Shown here in pieces: positions 27,963-35,302 of a stretch of 64,000 nucleotides of DNA. The stretch's first letter is position 1, and the number at the start of each line of letters is the position of its first letter. The stretch is from contig NZ_NOXU01000023.1 in assembly GCF_002251795.1 (NCBI RefSeq), positions 62,001 to 126,000 on the forward strand, written 5' to 3'. The notes under the pieces were generated by a model that searched no databases, was not told the DNA's origin, and worked only from the letters and a program-made list of their open reading frames with translations. This stretch comes from Niveispirillum lacus. GTDB taxonomy: Bacteria; Pseudomonadota; Alphaproteobacteria; Azospirillales; Azospirillaceae. The position numbers were made by a program, and so were the translations under genes.

Positions 27963-28769
27963 ATGGGTTTCGTTCCATATCAACTCAGATCAGTGAATAA
28001 TAATAAACATAGAAACAATAATACGAAATTATCACTAATAGATTATCGAAGTGGCGTTCAGCCAACGCAACTGACTGACAATCGGAAGCATGATAAAACG
28101 CCGCACCAGTTAAAAAGTAAAGTCACCAACAAAGGTCAATACTATAAGTGGGGCAATAAACAGCAAACGCTTGTTGGCGAAACCATGATTGCTTTCCTGG
28201 ACCCGGCCTATCCGTTGCAAGGCCAATCTGCGGCTTTGAACAGCGATCAGGACGATATGATGAGTTGGATTAAATCCCAAAACAATATCAATGCCGCAGG
28301 GGCGGTGAAGGGGCACCTGTTAAACGATAATCTTGGTGGGACTGCCATGAATGCAAACCTGTTCCCGCTGACAAAAGCAGCAAATGCCGTTCATCTGAAA
28401 ACGGCGGAGAATGATGTAAAAAATAAGGTATGGAATGACCAGACACCGACATATTATTATGTTGATGCTGAGATTGGTGGCGGCACCATTGATAAGTTAA
28501 CGGGTGAGATCGGGGACTGGAACATGCACACCAATAAAGTGAGCAATTTACGGTCGTTTACGGTTGTATCTCACCTCAAAAAACCTAATGATATGGAAAC
28601 AGCCAACCCTGATGACAATGATTATGTAAAGGCAGAGCAACGCAATGCTGCGGCCTTCAGCCATGGGTTGGCACTGAAACCACATTCTAGAGTATCTGAA
28701 CTGAACGATGATTGGGCTGGCTTAAGAGACATTAGCGGGTCGACAACAAAATTTACATATGAAAGCTAA
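27963..28769 (+). CDS. Candidate eCIS cargo with nuclease-like GHLLN domain
   Basis: A 268-residue protein from ATG 27963, which has a GGAG ribosome-binding site; TTG 27948 is a weaker option. The N-terminus is Asn/Lys-rich and includes SLIDYRSGVQPTQLTDN, which loosely resembles the DNRPEAVAQRQL segment seen before DUF4157 domains. The middle has VKGHLLNDNLGG, then NLFPLTKAANAVH and an E-x-x-VKNKV helix, a pattern I associate with DNA/RNA non-specific endonuclease-like toxin domains. The gene is strikingly AT-rich against its neighbours, which suggests recent acquisition. It could be a secreted toxin loaded in the tube. The nuclease assignment is tentative and catalytic residues are not proven. 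Confidence 0.6.
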   Translation: MGFVPYQLRSVNNNKHRNNNTKLSLIDYRSGVQPTQLTDNRKHDKTPHQLKSKVTNKGQYYKWGNKQQTLVGETMIAFLDPAYPLQGQSAALNSDQDDMMSWIKSQNNINAAGAVKGHLLNDNLGGTAMNANLFPLTKAANAVHLKTAENDVKNKVWNDQTPTYYYVDAEIGGGTIDKLTGEIGDWNMHTNKVSNLRSFTVVSHLKKPNDMETANPDDNDYVKAEQRNAAAFSHGLALKPHSRVSELNDDWAGLRDISGSTTKFTYES

Positions 28770-28788
28770 CAAATTTCGATAGACGTTG

Positions 28789-29133
28789 TTATTTTAACTT
28801 CTCAACCCTATCCTTCGTCGTTTCCGCCAGGCAGGCATTTAATACCGCACCATACATGGTTCCACCCTGTACCGCGGCCGCTTCGGCCTTGCAGTGGCTA
28901 TCACGATATTTGATCCAGTCGCGTTGCGCCTGCTTTAAGGCGTCCTGGCGCGCGGGGTCCAGCGTGGCCATGACCTCCTTATAGCGCTCATTCAACTGCT
29001 TGTCCGCCTGGGCGTAGGCTTCAGCAGCACATGTGTTCATCGCGGCCTGATCAACAGCATTCTCACAGTCATCAGCGTAAGCCGGCGTAATCCCAAACAG
29101 AATGACCAGCATCATAGCGGATAGACAACGCAT
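28789..29133 (-). CDS. LprI-family lysozyme-inhibitor-like protein
   Basis: A 114-residue exported protein: signal peptide MRCLSAMMLVILFGITPAYA, then DDCENAVDQAAMNTCAAEAY and LNERYKEVMATLDPARQDAL, ending with RDWIKYRDSHCKAEAAAVQG. The four conserved Cys and the WxxYRDxxC block are the lysozyme inhibitor LprI / DUF1311 signature. The start at 29133 is chosen for its GGAAGGAAC ribosome-binding site. It is transcribed against the surrounding eCIS operon and ends 20 bases from the cargo candidate. Some members inhibit lysozyme; here it could guard the producer against the GH108 muramidase encoded 5 kb away. Confidence 0.82.
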   Translation of the reverse strand: MRCLSAMMLVILFGITPAYADDCENAVDQAAMNTCAAEAYAQADKQLNERYKEVMATLDPARQDALKQAQRDWIKYRDSHCKAEAAAVQGGTMYGAVLNACLAETTKDRVEKLK

Positions 29134-29326
29134 GTTCGGTTCCTTCCGGGCGCCTGACATTAAAAGCGTATCCAGCCGGCATCAGCGATGCAAACGTTTT
29201 CGGGCATAGGCCATAATTTTATTTATGGTTATATTTTTGCTGTCGGCACAGCCCGCATTGCGAGTGATGTTTGTTTAATTTATCATATGACTGTGTTGAC
29301 ATCAGACGCGGCTACGGAGAGATGCG

Positions 29327-29845
29327 TTGAGCGCCTACACCCCCGGCACCCCGTTCCAACTGATCTGGAATGATGGTCAAACGGACATGTTGCTGGAGGT
29401 GCCCGTGGCCGGTGCCAATGTTCTGGTCACCAAACATCCCTTGCATGGCAATTCCGGCACCAATGCCTGGGTCCAGAAGCGGGAGGGCGGTCGCCTCTAT
29501 CTGCTGGACGCAACGGGCAAGGCCACTGCCTTCTGTCTGGATGTCAACCTGCCCGATCAGCATGAAGTTAACGGCGTCTTTCCCGATGCCTGTGGGTGTC
29601 TGGTCTATCTGAACACCGATATCCCGCAACGCCAGACACAATTATGGCAGGTCACCGACCGTGGTGATGGCAGTTGCTTTGTGCAGAATATCGGCCTGTC
29701 CCTTTCCATCCAGTTTGGGCCGGGTGCTGGCCCCTATGTGCTGGATTCCGGGGGCAACAACCAGCAGGGCGGGGCGGCGAAACTGTGGAAAAAGGATGCG
29801 GGCAACCGTAACCAATATTGGCAGTTACGGGTATGTCCGGTGTGA
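29327..29845 (+). CDS. Lectin-like (possible ricin-type beta-trefoil) protein
   Basis: A 172-residue protein from a TTG start with a GGAGAG ribosome-binding site; no ATG is available in frame. It is beta-rich, with repeated Gln/Trp elements near strand ends (TQLWQVTDRGDGSCFVQNIG at 103-122; NRNQYWQLRV at the C-terminus) and a GGNNQQGGAAKLWKKDAGN loop, which together suggest a carbohydrate-binding beta-trefoil. It has no signal peptide. Its 3' end overlaps the start of the ATPase gene, so translation is probably coupled. A role in target recognition on the particle is possible but inferred. Confidence 0.6.
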   Translation: MSAYTPGTPFQLIWNDGQTDMLLEVPVAGANVLVTKHPLHGNSGTNAWVQKREGGRLYLLDATGKATAFCLDVNLPDQHEVNGVFPDACGCLVYLNTDIPQRQTQLWQVTDRGDGSCFVQNIGLSLSIQFGPGAGPYVLDSGGNNQQGGAAKLWKKDAGNRNQYWQLRVCPV

Positions 29846-31197
29846 CGGAACTCTCGGTCAATCTGCGGGCCTTGGACCAGGAACTGGACTGGTTTGCCAC
29901 CATCCTGCAGGCGCAGGTGGAAACTTATCTTTCGGCGGACCCGGACCCCTGGGTTTTGCATCGACATCCCCCGCCCGATATCGGGCAGACACCGTCGGCC
30001 CTTGGCCGACTGGTGACGGAATGGGGTCTGGGCGTGCCTGAACGGATCGCGCTGGCCCTGACACTGGCCCCGCATCTGCGACCGCAAATGCTGGACATCC
30101 TGCTTCTGACCAGCAGCCAAACCGGGCGAGTGCTGACGGAATTCGGCGGCATGAACGAGGGGGCATCCCGGGGGTTTCTGCCGACCGGACAGACGCTGGC
30201 CTTTGTGCTGTCCGCGGGCAATCGCGATGCTTGGGCTGATTATCACCATCTGACCGACCGGAACCACCGGCTCATGCGGGAACAGATGCTGCGACTGGAT
30301 GGGGACAGTGATCGTCTGCCGCAGATTGCCAGCCCCTTGCGCCTGTCAGAGGCGTGGCTTCACTATCTGTTGACGGGGGAACCGGCACGACCGGAAACGG
30401 AGCATGATTTCCCGGCCCGTCCGATCCACTGCGCCCAGGGCTGGAACGATCTGGTACTCGACCCGCAGACCATGGCGCAGTTAAACGAAATACGCCTCTG
30501 GCTGACCTATGGGCAGCGCGTCCTGACCGAATACCGATTGGCGGACAAGATCAAACCGGGCTATCGCGCCCTGTTTTTCGGCCCGCCGGGAACTGGCAAG
30601 ACCCTGTCCGCCTGCCTTCTGGGCAAGGTGACCAACCGCGAGGTCTATCGCGTCGATGCCTCCATGGTTGTGTCCAAATATATCGGGGAGACCGAGAAAA
30701 ATCTGGGCCGCGTGTTCGATGTGGCGCAATATCGTGACTGGCTGCTGTTTTTTGACGAGGCCGACGCGCTGTTCGGCAAGCGGACCACCGCCAGCACGTC
30801 GAATGACCGCCACGCCAATCAGCAGACCGCTTACCTTCTGCAACGGATCGAAGATTTCCCTGGGGTGGTGATCCTGTCCACCAATCTGCGGGCCAATATG
30901 GATGAAGCCTTTACCCGTCGATTCCAGTCCATGATCCAGTTCCCGATGCCGGGCCCGGCAGAGCGTCTGCGCCTCTGGCAGGCCGCCTTTGCCGGCAGTG
31001 TCGATCTGGCGCCGGACATCGACTTGAATGAGCTTGCGGAACGCGCCGAGGTTGCGGGCGGGGCGGTGATCAATGTCCTGCGCGCCGTCACGCTGACTGC
31101 GGCCGCGACCAACAGCAAGGTGATCTCCCGCACGAACCTGATCGACGCGCTGCGGCGCGAATTGGCGAAAGACAGCAAAAGCCTGCAATGGAGATAG
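29833..31197 (+). CDS. AAA+ ATPase (Afp15/Pvc15-like)
   Basis: A roughly 454-residue AAA+ protein. Walker A GPPGTGK is at about residues 250-256, Walker B LLFFDEADALFG at about 301-312, and sensor 1 and arginine-finger regions follow (VILSTNLRANMDEAFTRRF). The N-terminal 200 residues are specific to the eCIS type. In Afp/PVC the Afp15 ATPase is needed for cargo loading or assembly. The start is ATG 29833 or TTG 29818; both lie inside the lectin-like gene. It is followed four bases later by the DUF4157 gene. Confidence 0.9.
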   Translation: MSGVTELSVNLRALDQELDWFATILQAQVETYLSADPDPWVLHRHPPPDIGQTPSALGRLVTEWGLGVPERIALALTLAPHLRPQMLDILLLTSSQTGRVLTEFGGMNEGASRGFLPTGQTLAFVLSAGNRDAWADYHHLTDRNHRLMREQMLRLDGDSDRLPQIASPLRLSEAWLHYLLTGEPARPETEHDFPARPIHCAQGWNDLVLDPQTMAQLNEIRLWLTYGQRVLTEYRLADKIKPGYRALFFGPPGTGKTLSACLLGKVTNREVYRVDASMVVSKYIGETEKNLGRVFDVAQYRDWLLFFDEADALFGKRTTASTSNDRHANQQTAYLLQRIEDFPGVVILSTNLRANMDEAFTRRFQSMIQFPMPGPAERLRLWQAAFAGSVDLAPDIDLNELAERAEVAGGAVINVLRAVTLTAAATNSKVISRTNLIDALRRELAKDSKSLQWR

Positions 31198-31201
31198 GGC
31201 G

Positions 31202-31639
31202 ATGGCCGATTTTGTATCGCTGACCAAGCAGCACGCCGCAAAGACAGGACACACCGCCTTAGCGTCAACGGTCCTTCAGGACCGGCGCGGGGACACCCTT
31301 CCCCGACAGTTGAAGGATGAACGCTCGCGCGGCGGCCTGCCTCAACAACTGGCGCATGGCATCGAAAGACTTTCAGGCGTGTCGATGGCTGGTGTGCGGG
31401 TCCATTACAACTCGTCCAAGCCGCAGGCCATGCAGGCCCATGCCTATGCCCAGGGCCGGGATATCCATCTGGCCAGCGGTCAGGAAAAACATCTGCCCCA
31501 CGAAGCCTGGCATGTGGTGCAGCAAAGCCAAGGTCGGGTCAAACCGACGGCAACGGTCAACGGCACCAGCATCAATGACAGCCCCACACTGGAGCGGGAA
31601 GCAGATGTGATGGGCCATCGTGCCATGCAGGGCACCTGA
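31202..31639 (+). CDS. Stand-alone eCIS core-domain (DUF4157) protein
   Basis: A 145-residue protein consisting of a DUF4157 domain: VRVHYNSSKPQAMQAHAYAQ (about 63-82), then GRDIHLASGQ, HEAWHVVQQSQGRVKP at about 100-115, and the LEREADVMGHRA end. HEAWH resembles a zincin HExxH motif. The N-terminal VLQDRRGDTLPRQL segment matches the short QR/QL leader usually found before this domain. Such domains mark eCIS-associated cargo; here no toxin domain is fused, so it may act as an adaptor or protease. It ends nine bases before the convergent membrane-protein gene. Confidence 0.88.
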   Translation: MADFVSLTKQHAAKTGHTALASTVLQDRRGDTLPRQLKDERSRGGLPQQLAHGIERLSGVSMAGVRVHYNSSKPQAMQAHAYAQGRDIHLASGQEKHLPHEAWHVVQQSQGRVKPTATVNGTSINDSPTLEREADVMGHRAMQGT

Positions 31640-31648
31640 CCGCAGGGG

Positions 31649-33208
31649 TCAGCGACCCTCGATCTGATTGCGCGACAATCGATCCAGATCCGCCTTCATG
31701 CTTTGCACCAGCCGGGTCAGGCTGTCGATCGTACGGCGACTTTCTTCTGCTGCACGCTGGGATTCCGCCATGACCTGCGCCATGGCCTCGGATTGTTTGT
31801 CCAGCTTGTCCTGCAATGCGCCGACGCTGGATTGCAGTTTGGCGGCCGTATCCTGTTGTTTCGCCAGGGCGCTATCCATTCCCTTCACCCGTTCCTGCAA
31901 GGCCTTGCTCACCCCGTCATCGGCGGGCGGCGGGGCCGGGGGCGGGGGCGGGGGGGGAGGTGCAGCCAACGGTGCGGGCGGGGGGGCGACGGGTTGGGAC
32001 AGTGACGGCGGCGCGCTTGCAGGACCGGCCGCGACCGACACTGGCCCGGCCGTGGTAGGGTCCGGCGCCGGTGGCGCAGCGGACGCGACCGCCAGCAAGG
32101 AGGGCGGGGTAGCGGCTGCGTCACCGGCGGGTGGTGGGGACGAACCGGTGCCCAGGAACTTGCCCATGATCGTCGCCAGCAGATCGGCATTCGGAAGGCC
32201 GCTATTGCGCAACCATGACCCGGCCTGGGCCTTAACCTCCGTCTGGGCGGCTGACAACAACTGGCCCGCCAACTGTTTTCCTTGCTCCGGTACCTGCAGC
32301 GTGGACAGCGCGGCCGACAGGTCGGCACTGCCCGCCCCCCCGGCCCGTTTGGCCGCCAACAGCCGCCCCCCGCCCAGCAGTGCCCCGCTGATCAGCATCC
32401 ATATGGCGCCCCAGGACGACGCATGCTGATCAATCGGGCGCTGAACGCTGGCGGTTGCTGCGGGCGGAACCGGAATGGTTTGTGGCGCGACACCTGCCGC
32501 TGATGGGGCATTGGTGCGGGGCGGGGGGCATTGGTTCTCCCCTTCCTCATCCTCAGGGTCGGGCTGACCCGCCTTTGCCGGGTCACAGACAAACCCCGGC
32601 TGCGCCGCCGCTTGGCTGTTGGCGCTTGCCGCCGGTTTGGACACCACCATTGTCGGCGCAGGGTTGCCGGACACGGGTTGCAGCGTCAGCGCTGATTGAA
32701 CAGCCAGAAACACTGTCACTGCTGCGGCCAGGCTGGCCAGGGCATAGTGCCCGTCCAGCAATTTGTGCCACGATTTGCGCGGCTGTGGCCAGGATGGTAT
32801 CCGCCCCAGCAGCAAGGGGGGCACGGTCGCCGCCAGGATCATCAATGGCAGGGCGATGCCGTTGGCCATTTCCTGTCTGGTCTGCGCACTGCTCAGCCCC
32901 AGGGCGATACAGGCCCAGATCGACAGGCCCAGCGGCCAGATCAGCAGCAAGGGCAACCAATCCACGCTGAAACGATGCTGGGCTGTGCTGAAAAACCCAA
33001 GGGCTCTGCCGGTGATCATGACGCCGATGGCCAGGAACAACAGCAGAAAACCAATCACGCCGATGGCCCAACTATCGTGAATTGGCACATCACGTAGCCA
33101 GTGGATGACGGTAAACACACAGGCATAAATCGAGACCACATGCACCGCAGCCAGCCGCACCAGCAAAACGACGATCATATTGCGGGCGCCGGGCGCCGGG
33201 CTGGTCAT
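31649..33208 (-). CDS. Polytopic membrane protein with proline-rich linker and coiled-coil tail
   Basis: A 519-residue protein. Residues about 10-180 contain four or five membrane spans (for example AIGVIGFLLLFLAIGVMITG and LASLAAAVTVFLAVQSALTL), and another lies near 265-280 (SWGAIWMLISGALLGGGRLL). A Pro/Ala-rich linker (about 375-440, with runs of Pro) leads to a C-terminal coiled coil (about 445-515). No family is recognised. The start overlaps the preceding gene's stop (ATGA). As part of the operon convergent with the eCIS genes, it may anchor particles or a release factor at the membrane, loosely recalling CisA of Streptomyces CIS; this is inference. Confidence 0.7.
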   Translation of the reverse strand: MTSPAPGARNMIVVLLVRLAAVHVVSIYACVFTVIHWLRDVPIHDSWAIGVIGFLLLFLAIGVMITGRALGFFSTAQHRFSVDWLPLLLIWPLGLSIWACIALGLSSAQTRQEMANGIALPLMILAATVPPLLLGRIPSWPQPRKSWHKLLDGHYALASLAAAVTVFLAVQSALTLQPVSGNPAPTMVVSKPAASANSQAAAQPGFVCDPAKAGQPDPEDEEGENQCPPPRTNAPSAAGVAPQTIPVPPAATASVQRPIDQHASSWGAIWMLISGALLGGGRLLAAKRAGGAGSADLSAALSTLQVPEQGKQLAGQLLSAAQTEVKAQAGSWLRNSGLPNADLLATIMGKFLGTGSSPPPAGDAAATPPSLLAVASAAPPAPDPTTAGPVSVAAGPASAPPSLSQPVAPPPAPLAAPPPPPPPPAPPPADDGVSKALQERVKGMDSALAKQQDTAAKLQSSVGALQDKLDKQSEAMAQVMAESQRAAEESRRTIDSLTRLVQSMKADLDRLSRNQIEGR

Positions 33209-33738
33209 CGCTCCTCCCCGCCGATCTGTTTGACAATGGCCTCGTTGATGCGGGCAATGCCCTGGGCCGATGAACTGCCACGAAACTGGATCTCCACCTC
33301 AGCGGTAGCCTGTTTTTCTCCACCGGCATTGGCCAGATCCAGCATCAGCAAGGACGCACCGTCCGGCCCGGTCTTCTCATGCAGACCGGTTTTCAGGCGG
33401 ATAACAAAATTCTCCACGGCCACATCATGATGATTGGCCAGCAGAAAAAGCGGCACCTCGCGCAGGATGGGGGTGCCATTGGGGCCGGGCAACGGTACCT
33501 GGACCGTCTTGGGGGTCATGCGGCCTGTTTGCGGGTCCAATGGGAAATAACGGGCCAGAAGGTGTTCCAACGAACTATCACAGGCCTGACGCACCTGGGT
33601 AACGACGGACGCGTGAACCGTTTCCAGCAGAGCCGGCAAGGAAATCAGGGCGGGTTCGGCCGGCGGGCCGCTCTTTGCTGCCCCTGCGGTGGCAGGGTCG
33701 CTCTTGTCGGGTTCATGGTCGTGGTCCGGATCTGTCAT
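33205..33738 (-). CDS. DUF2589-like protein
   Basis: A 177-residue soluble protein. After an acidic N-terminus (Asp/His/Pro-rich, 1-28) come VPLPGPNGTPILREVPLFLL and HHDVAVENFVIRLKTGL, then ATAEVEIQFRGSSSAQGIAR and a final INEAIVKQI helix. The pattern of a preferred 'valid-pressure' loop, a beta strand with DF/KI-type alternation and a C-terminal EGLxKVxxxL-like helix resembles DUF2589, which is of unknown function and found near phage-tail-like and eCIS genes. An AGGAG ribosome-binding site precedes the ATG. It lies between the muramidase and the membrane-protein gene. Confidence 0.6.
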   Translation of the reverse strand: MTDPDHDHEPDKSDPATAGAAKSGPPAEPALISLPALLETVHASVVTQVRQACDSSLEHLLARYFPLDPQTGRMTPKTVQVPLPGPNGTPILREVPLFLLANHHDVAVENFVIRLKTGLHEKTGPDGASLLMLDLANAGGEKQATAEVEIQFRGSSSAQGIARINEAIVKQIGGEER

Positions 33739-33753
33739 CGGGGCCGCTCCTGC

Positions 33754-34320
33754 TCAATTGCCGGTTTCACAGGCGGGCGTCGTGCGTCCCGGCACCACGA
33801 CATCCGGAAACGAATTGACGCGCGCAATCCACCCCTTCAGAAAAACGCGCAGAACAGGATGCTCCTGTGCCAGTTCACGGTAATAACTGATCCGCCCTGA
33901 CTTATACTCCATATAGACTTCGGTGGAGTCGTGATCATTGAGCGAGCTCATGATCCGCCGCGTCAACCGGCTGGGGTGATAATTATTGCCAAGCGTGTTC
34001 AGGATTTTCACAAATAACTCAATGGCGTGATATCCAGCATTGACATGGAAGTCACAGAATATGTTGGCCAGATTCTGATATTGTATCTCATCACCAAAGA
34101 TCGGGTCCCAATATTCCACTTTATAAATCCGACCAGCCTGCTCGTCGGTCATTTTCTTAAGATTGGCCAGCGTTGGCGCCATATTCAACAAATGCGCATA
34201 CTTTTTGAATGTATAGAAGGTGATGCCCTTGTTGGTCGCCCCTCCCGGATCATGGGGATTATCGACCCACCCTCCCTCATTCCGCAGGACAATGGGCAGA
34301 AACTGAGAAAAGTCAGCCAT
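33754..34320 (-). CDS. GH108-family N-acetylmuramidase (lysozyme-like)
   Basis: A 188-residue enzyme. The N-terminal NEGGWVDNPHDPGGATNKGI motif (about 14-33), with the proposed catalytic Glu at 15, is the glycosyl hydrolase 108 signature; the second region AGRIYKVEYWDPI follows, then NIFCDFHVNAGYHA. It cleaves peptidoglycan glycan strands in phage endolysins and related proteins. There is no signal peptide, so access to peptidoglycan would need cell lysis, a particle or a holin-like partner. The gene is more AT-rich than its neighbours. Cell release of eCIS particles or target-wall digestion are the two obvious roles. Confidence 0.88.
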   Translation of the reverse strand: MADFSQFLPIVLRNEGGWVDNPHDPGGATNKGITFYTFKKYAHLLNMAPTLANLKKMTDEQAGRIYKVEYWDPIFGDEIQYQNLANIFCDFHVNAGYHAIELFVKILNTLGNNYHPSRLTRRIMSSLNDHDSTEVYMEYKSGRISYYRELAQEHPVLRVFLKGWIARVNSFPDVVVPGRTTPACETGN

Positions 34321-34365
34321 ATTTCTTCCCTTTACGGAGTGTTCGGACCCCGCGTGATGGCGCGT

Positions 34366-34923
34366 TCAAACCCTCATTTCAAACTCGCAGCCGACCGCAC
34401 TGATCTCGATCTGGCGGGCAATGTCGGCGAAAGCGCATTCAAGCGTCAGACCCAGACTGCGGGCCACAAGACATGAAGGGTCAAGGGCGATACGCACGTC
34501 CCCCCACGCCGTCTGGTGGATATCCAATTTTTCACGACGGGTCAGGGTGCGTTCACAATCATGCACAGTAAGGGATTGGATTCGCGCGCCTTTCTGCGCC
34601 CTGAACCGGACCCAGACGGCCGCCACCGGCAGCGCGGCGCCTGTATCCAACACCGGCGCCGGAACGGCGAAATGCAGTTGAACATCCGACCAGGACCGGC
34701 CGTTCACGATCCGGGCATTTCCCTCCACCCGATCACGCTCCAACCCCTGGGCATCGGCAACGGTGGCGCTGGTGCCGTGAACCCAACTGATGGGGTTCTG
34801 CTGGCTGCCGGCCCGTGCCAGACCTGTCCCGAGACCCAGACCGGCCCCGACACTAAGCGCGGCACCAAAGAACGAACGGCGGTTGCCGATGGTGAACTGT
34901 GTCTCCTGCTTTGTGTCCACCAT
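34366..34923 (-). CDS. Tat-signal protein, DUF6623-like
   Basis: A 185-residue protein with a twin-arginine-type leader (NRRSFFGAALSVGAGLGLG, residues 14-32, then AGSQQNP). The mature part has ISWVHGTSATVADAQGLERD, LHFAVPAPVLDTG and AVWVRFRAQKGARIQSLTVH, matching the layout of DUF6623 (a jelly-roll-like fold of unknown function). It is the first gene of the minus-strand operon after a candidate promoter. Tat export of a folded beta-protein next to a muramidase suggests an envelope role. Function unknown. Confidence 0.65.
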   Translation of the reverse strand: MVDTKQETQFTIGNRRSFFGAALSVGAGLGLGTGLARAGSQQNPISWVHGTSATVADAQGLERDRVEGNARIVNGRSWSDVQLHFAVPAPVLDTGAALPVAAVWVRFRAQKGARIQSLTVHDCERTLTRREKLDIHQTAWGDVRIALDPSCLVARSLGLTLECAFADIARQIEISAVGCEFEMRV

Positions 34924-34978
34924 TCACCCCCTGCGGGCGCTGTTCTGCACCCCACAACGTCAATCCCTGGCGTCGGGT

Positions 34979-35006
34979 ATATTACCCATTATATTTTATA
35001 TATCAA
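34979..35006 (-). promoter_or_regulatory. Candidate promoter of the minus-strand eCIS-flank operon
   Basis: On the minus strand TTGATA (35001-35006) and TAATAT (34979-34984) are separated by 16 bases in an AT-rich island. The -10 overlaps a GGGTATATTACCC palindrome (34975-34987) that could be an operator. It is about 55 bases upstream of the DUF6623-like gene. Confidence 0.4.
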
Positions 35007-35302
35007 TTTCCTTATTCTGCGCCATTTATAGGGGCAATGGTCGTATCCGTGATGAAACGCCCGACCATGACCGCAAACAGGGCCGGGGCTGGGGAAAGAT
35101 AAAACGGGTTTCCAGTGGCGGAAATACGCGCCGGCAACACCTGTTCATCAAGGCCTGCGCTGGCCCATGTCTGTTTCAGATGGTTACAGAAGGGGCGGCG
35201 GCGCGTTCTGCGCACTTCTGGGACGGGATGTCCGGGCAGAACTGGACATCGCCGGTGCCAGGAAAGCGAACACCGGCGAGGGCAGTGGCCGTGAACGGAT
35301 CA
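35007..35302. other. Intergenic region, no gene recognised
   Basis: Between the eCIS-flank promoter and the fcl stop codon nothing convincing is coded. Open frames here are short or are antisense extensions of the fucose genes. No T-tract terminator was found. Confidence 0.45.

Noticed and set aside
31925-31985. G-rich run that looks like a tandem repeat
   Set aside because: It is the Pro/Ala-rich linker of the membrane protein read on the opposite strand, not an independent repeat.
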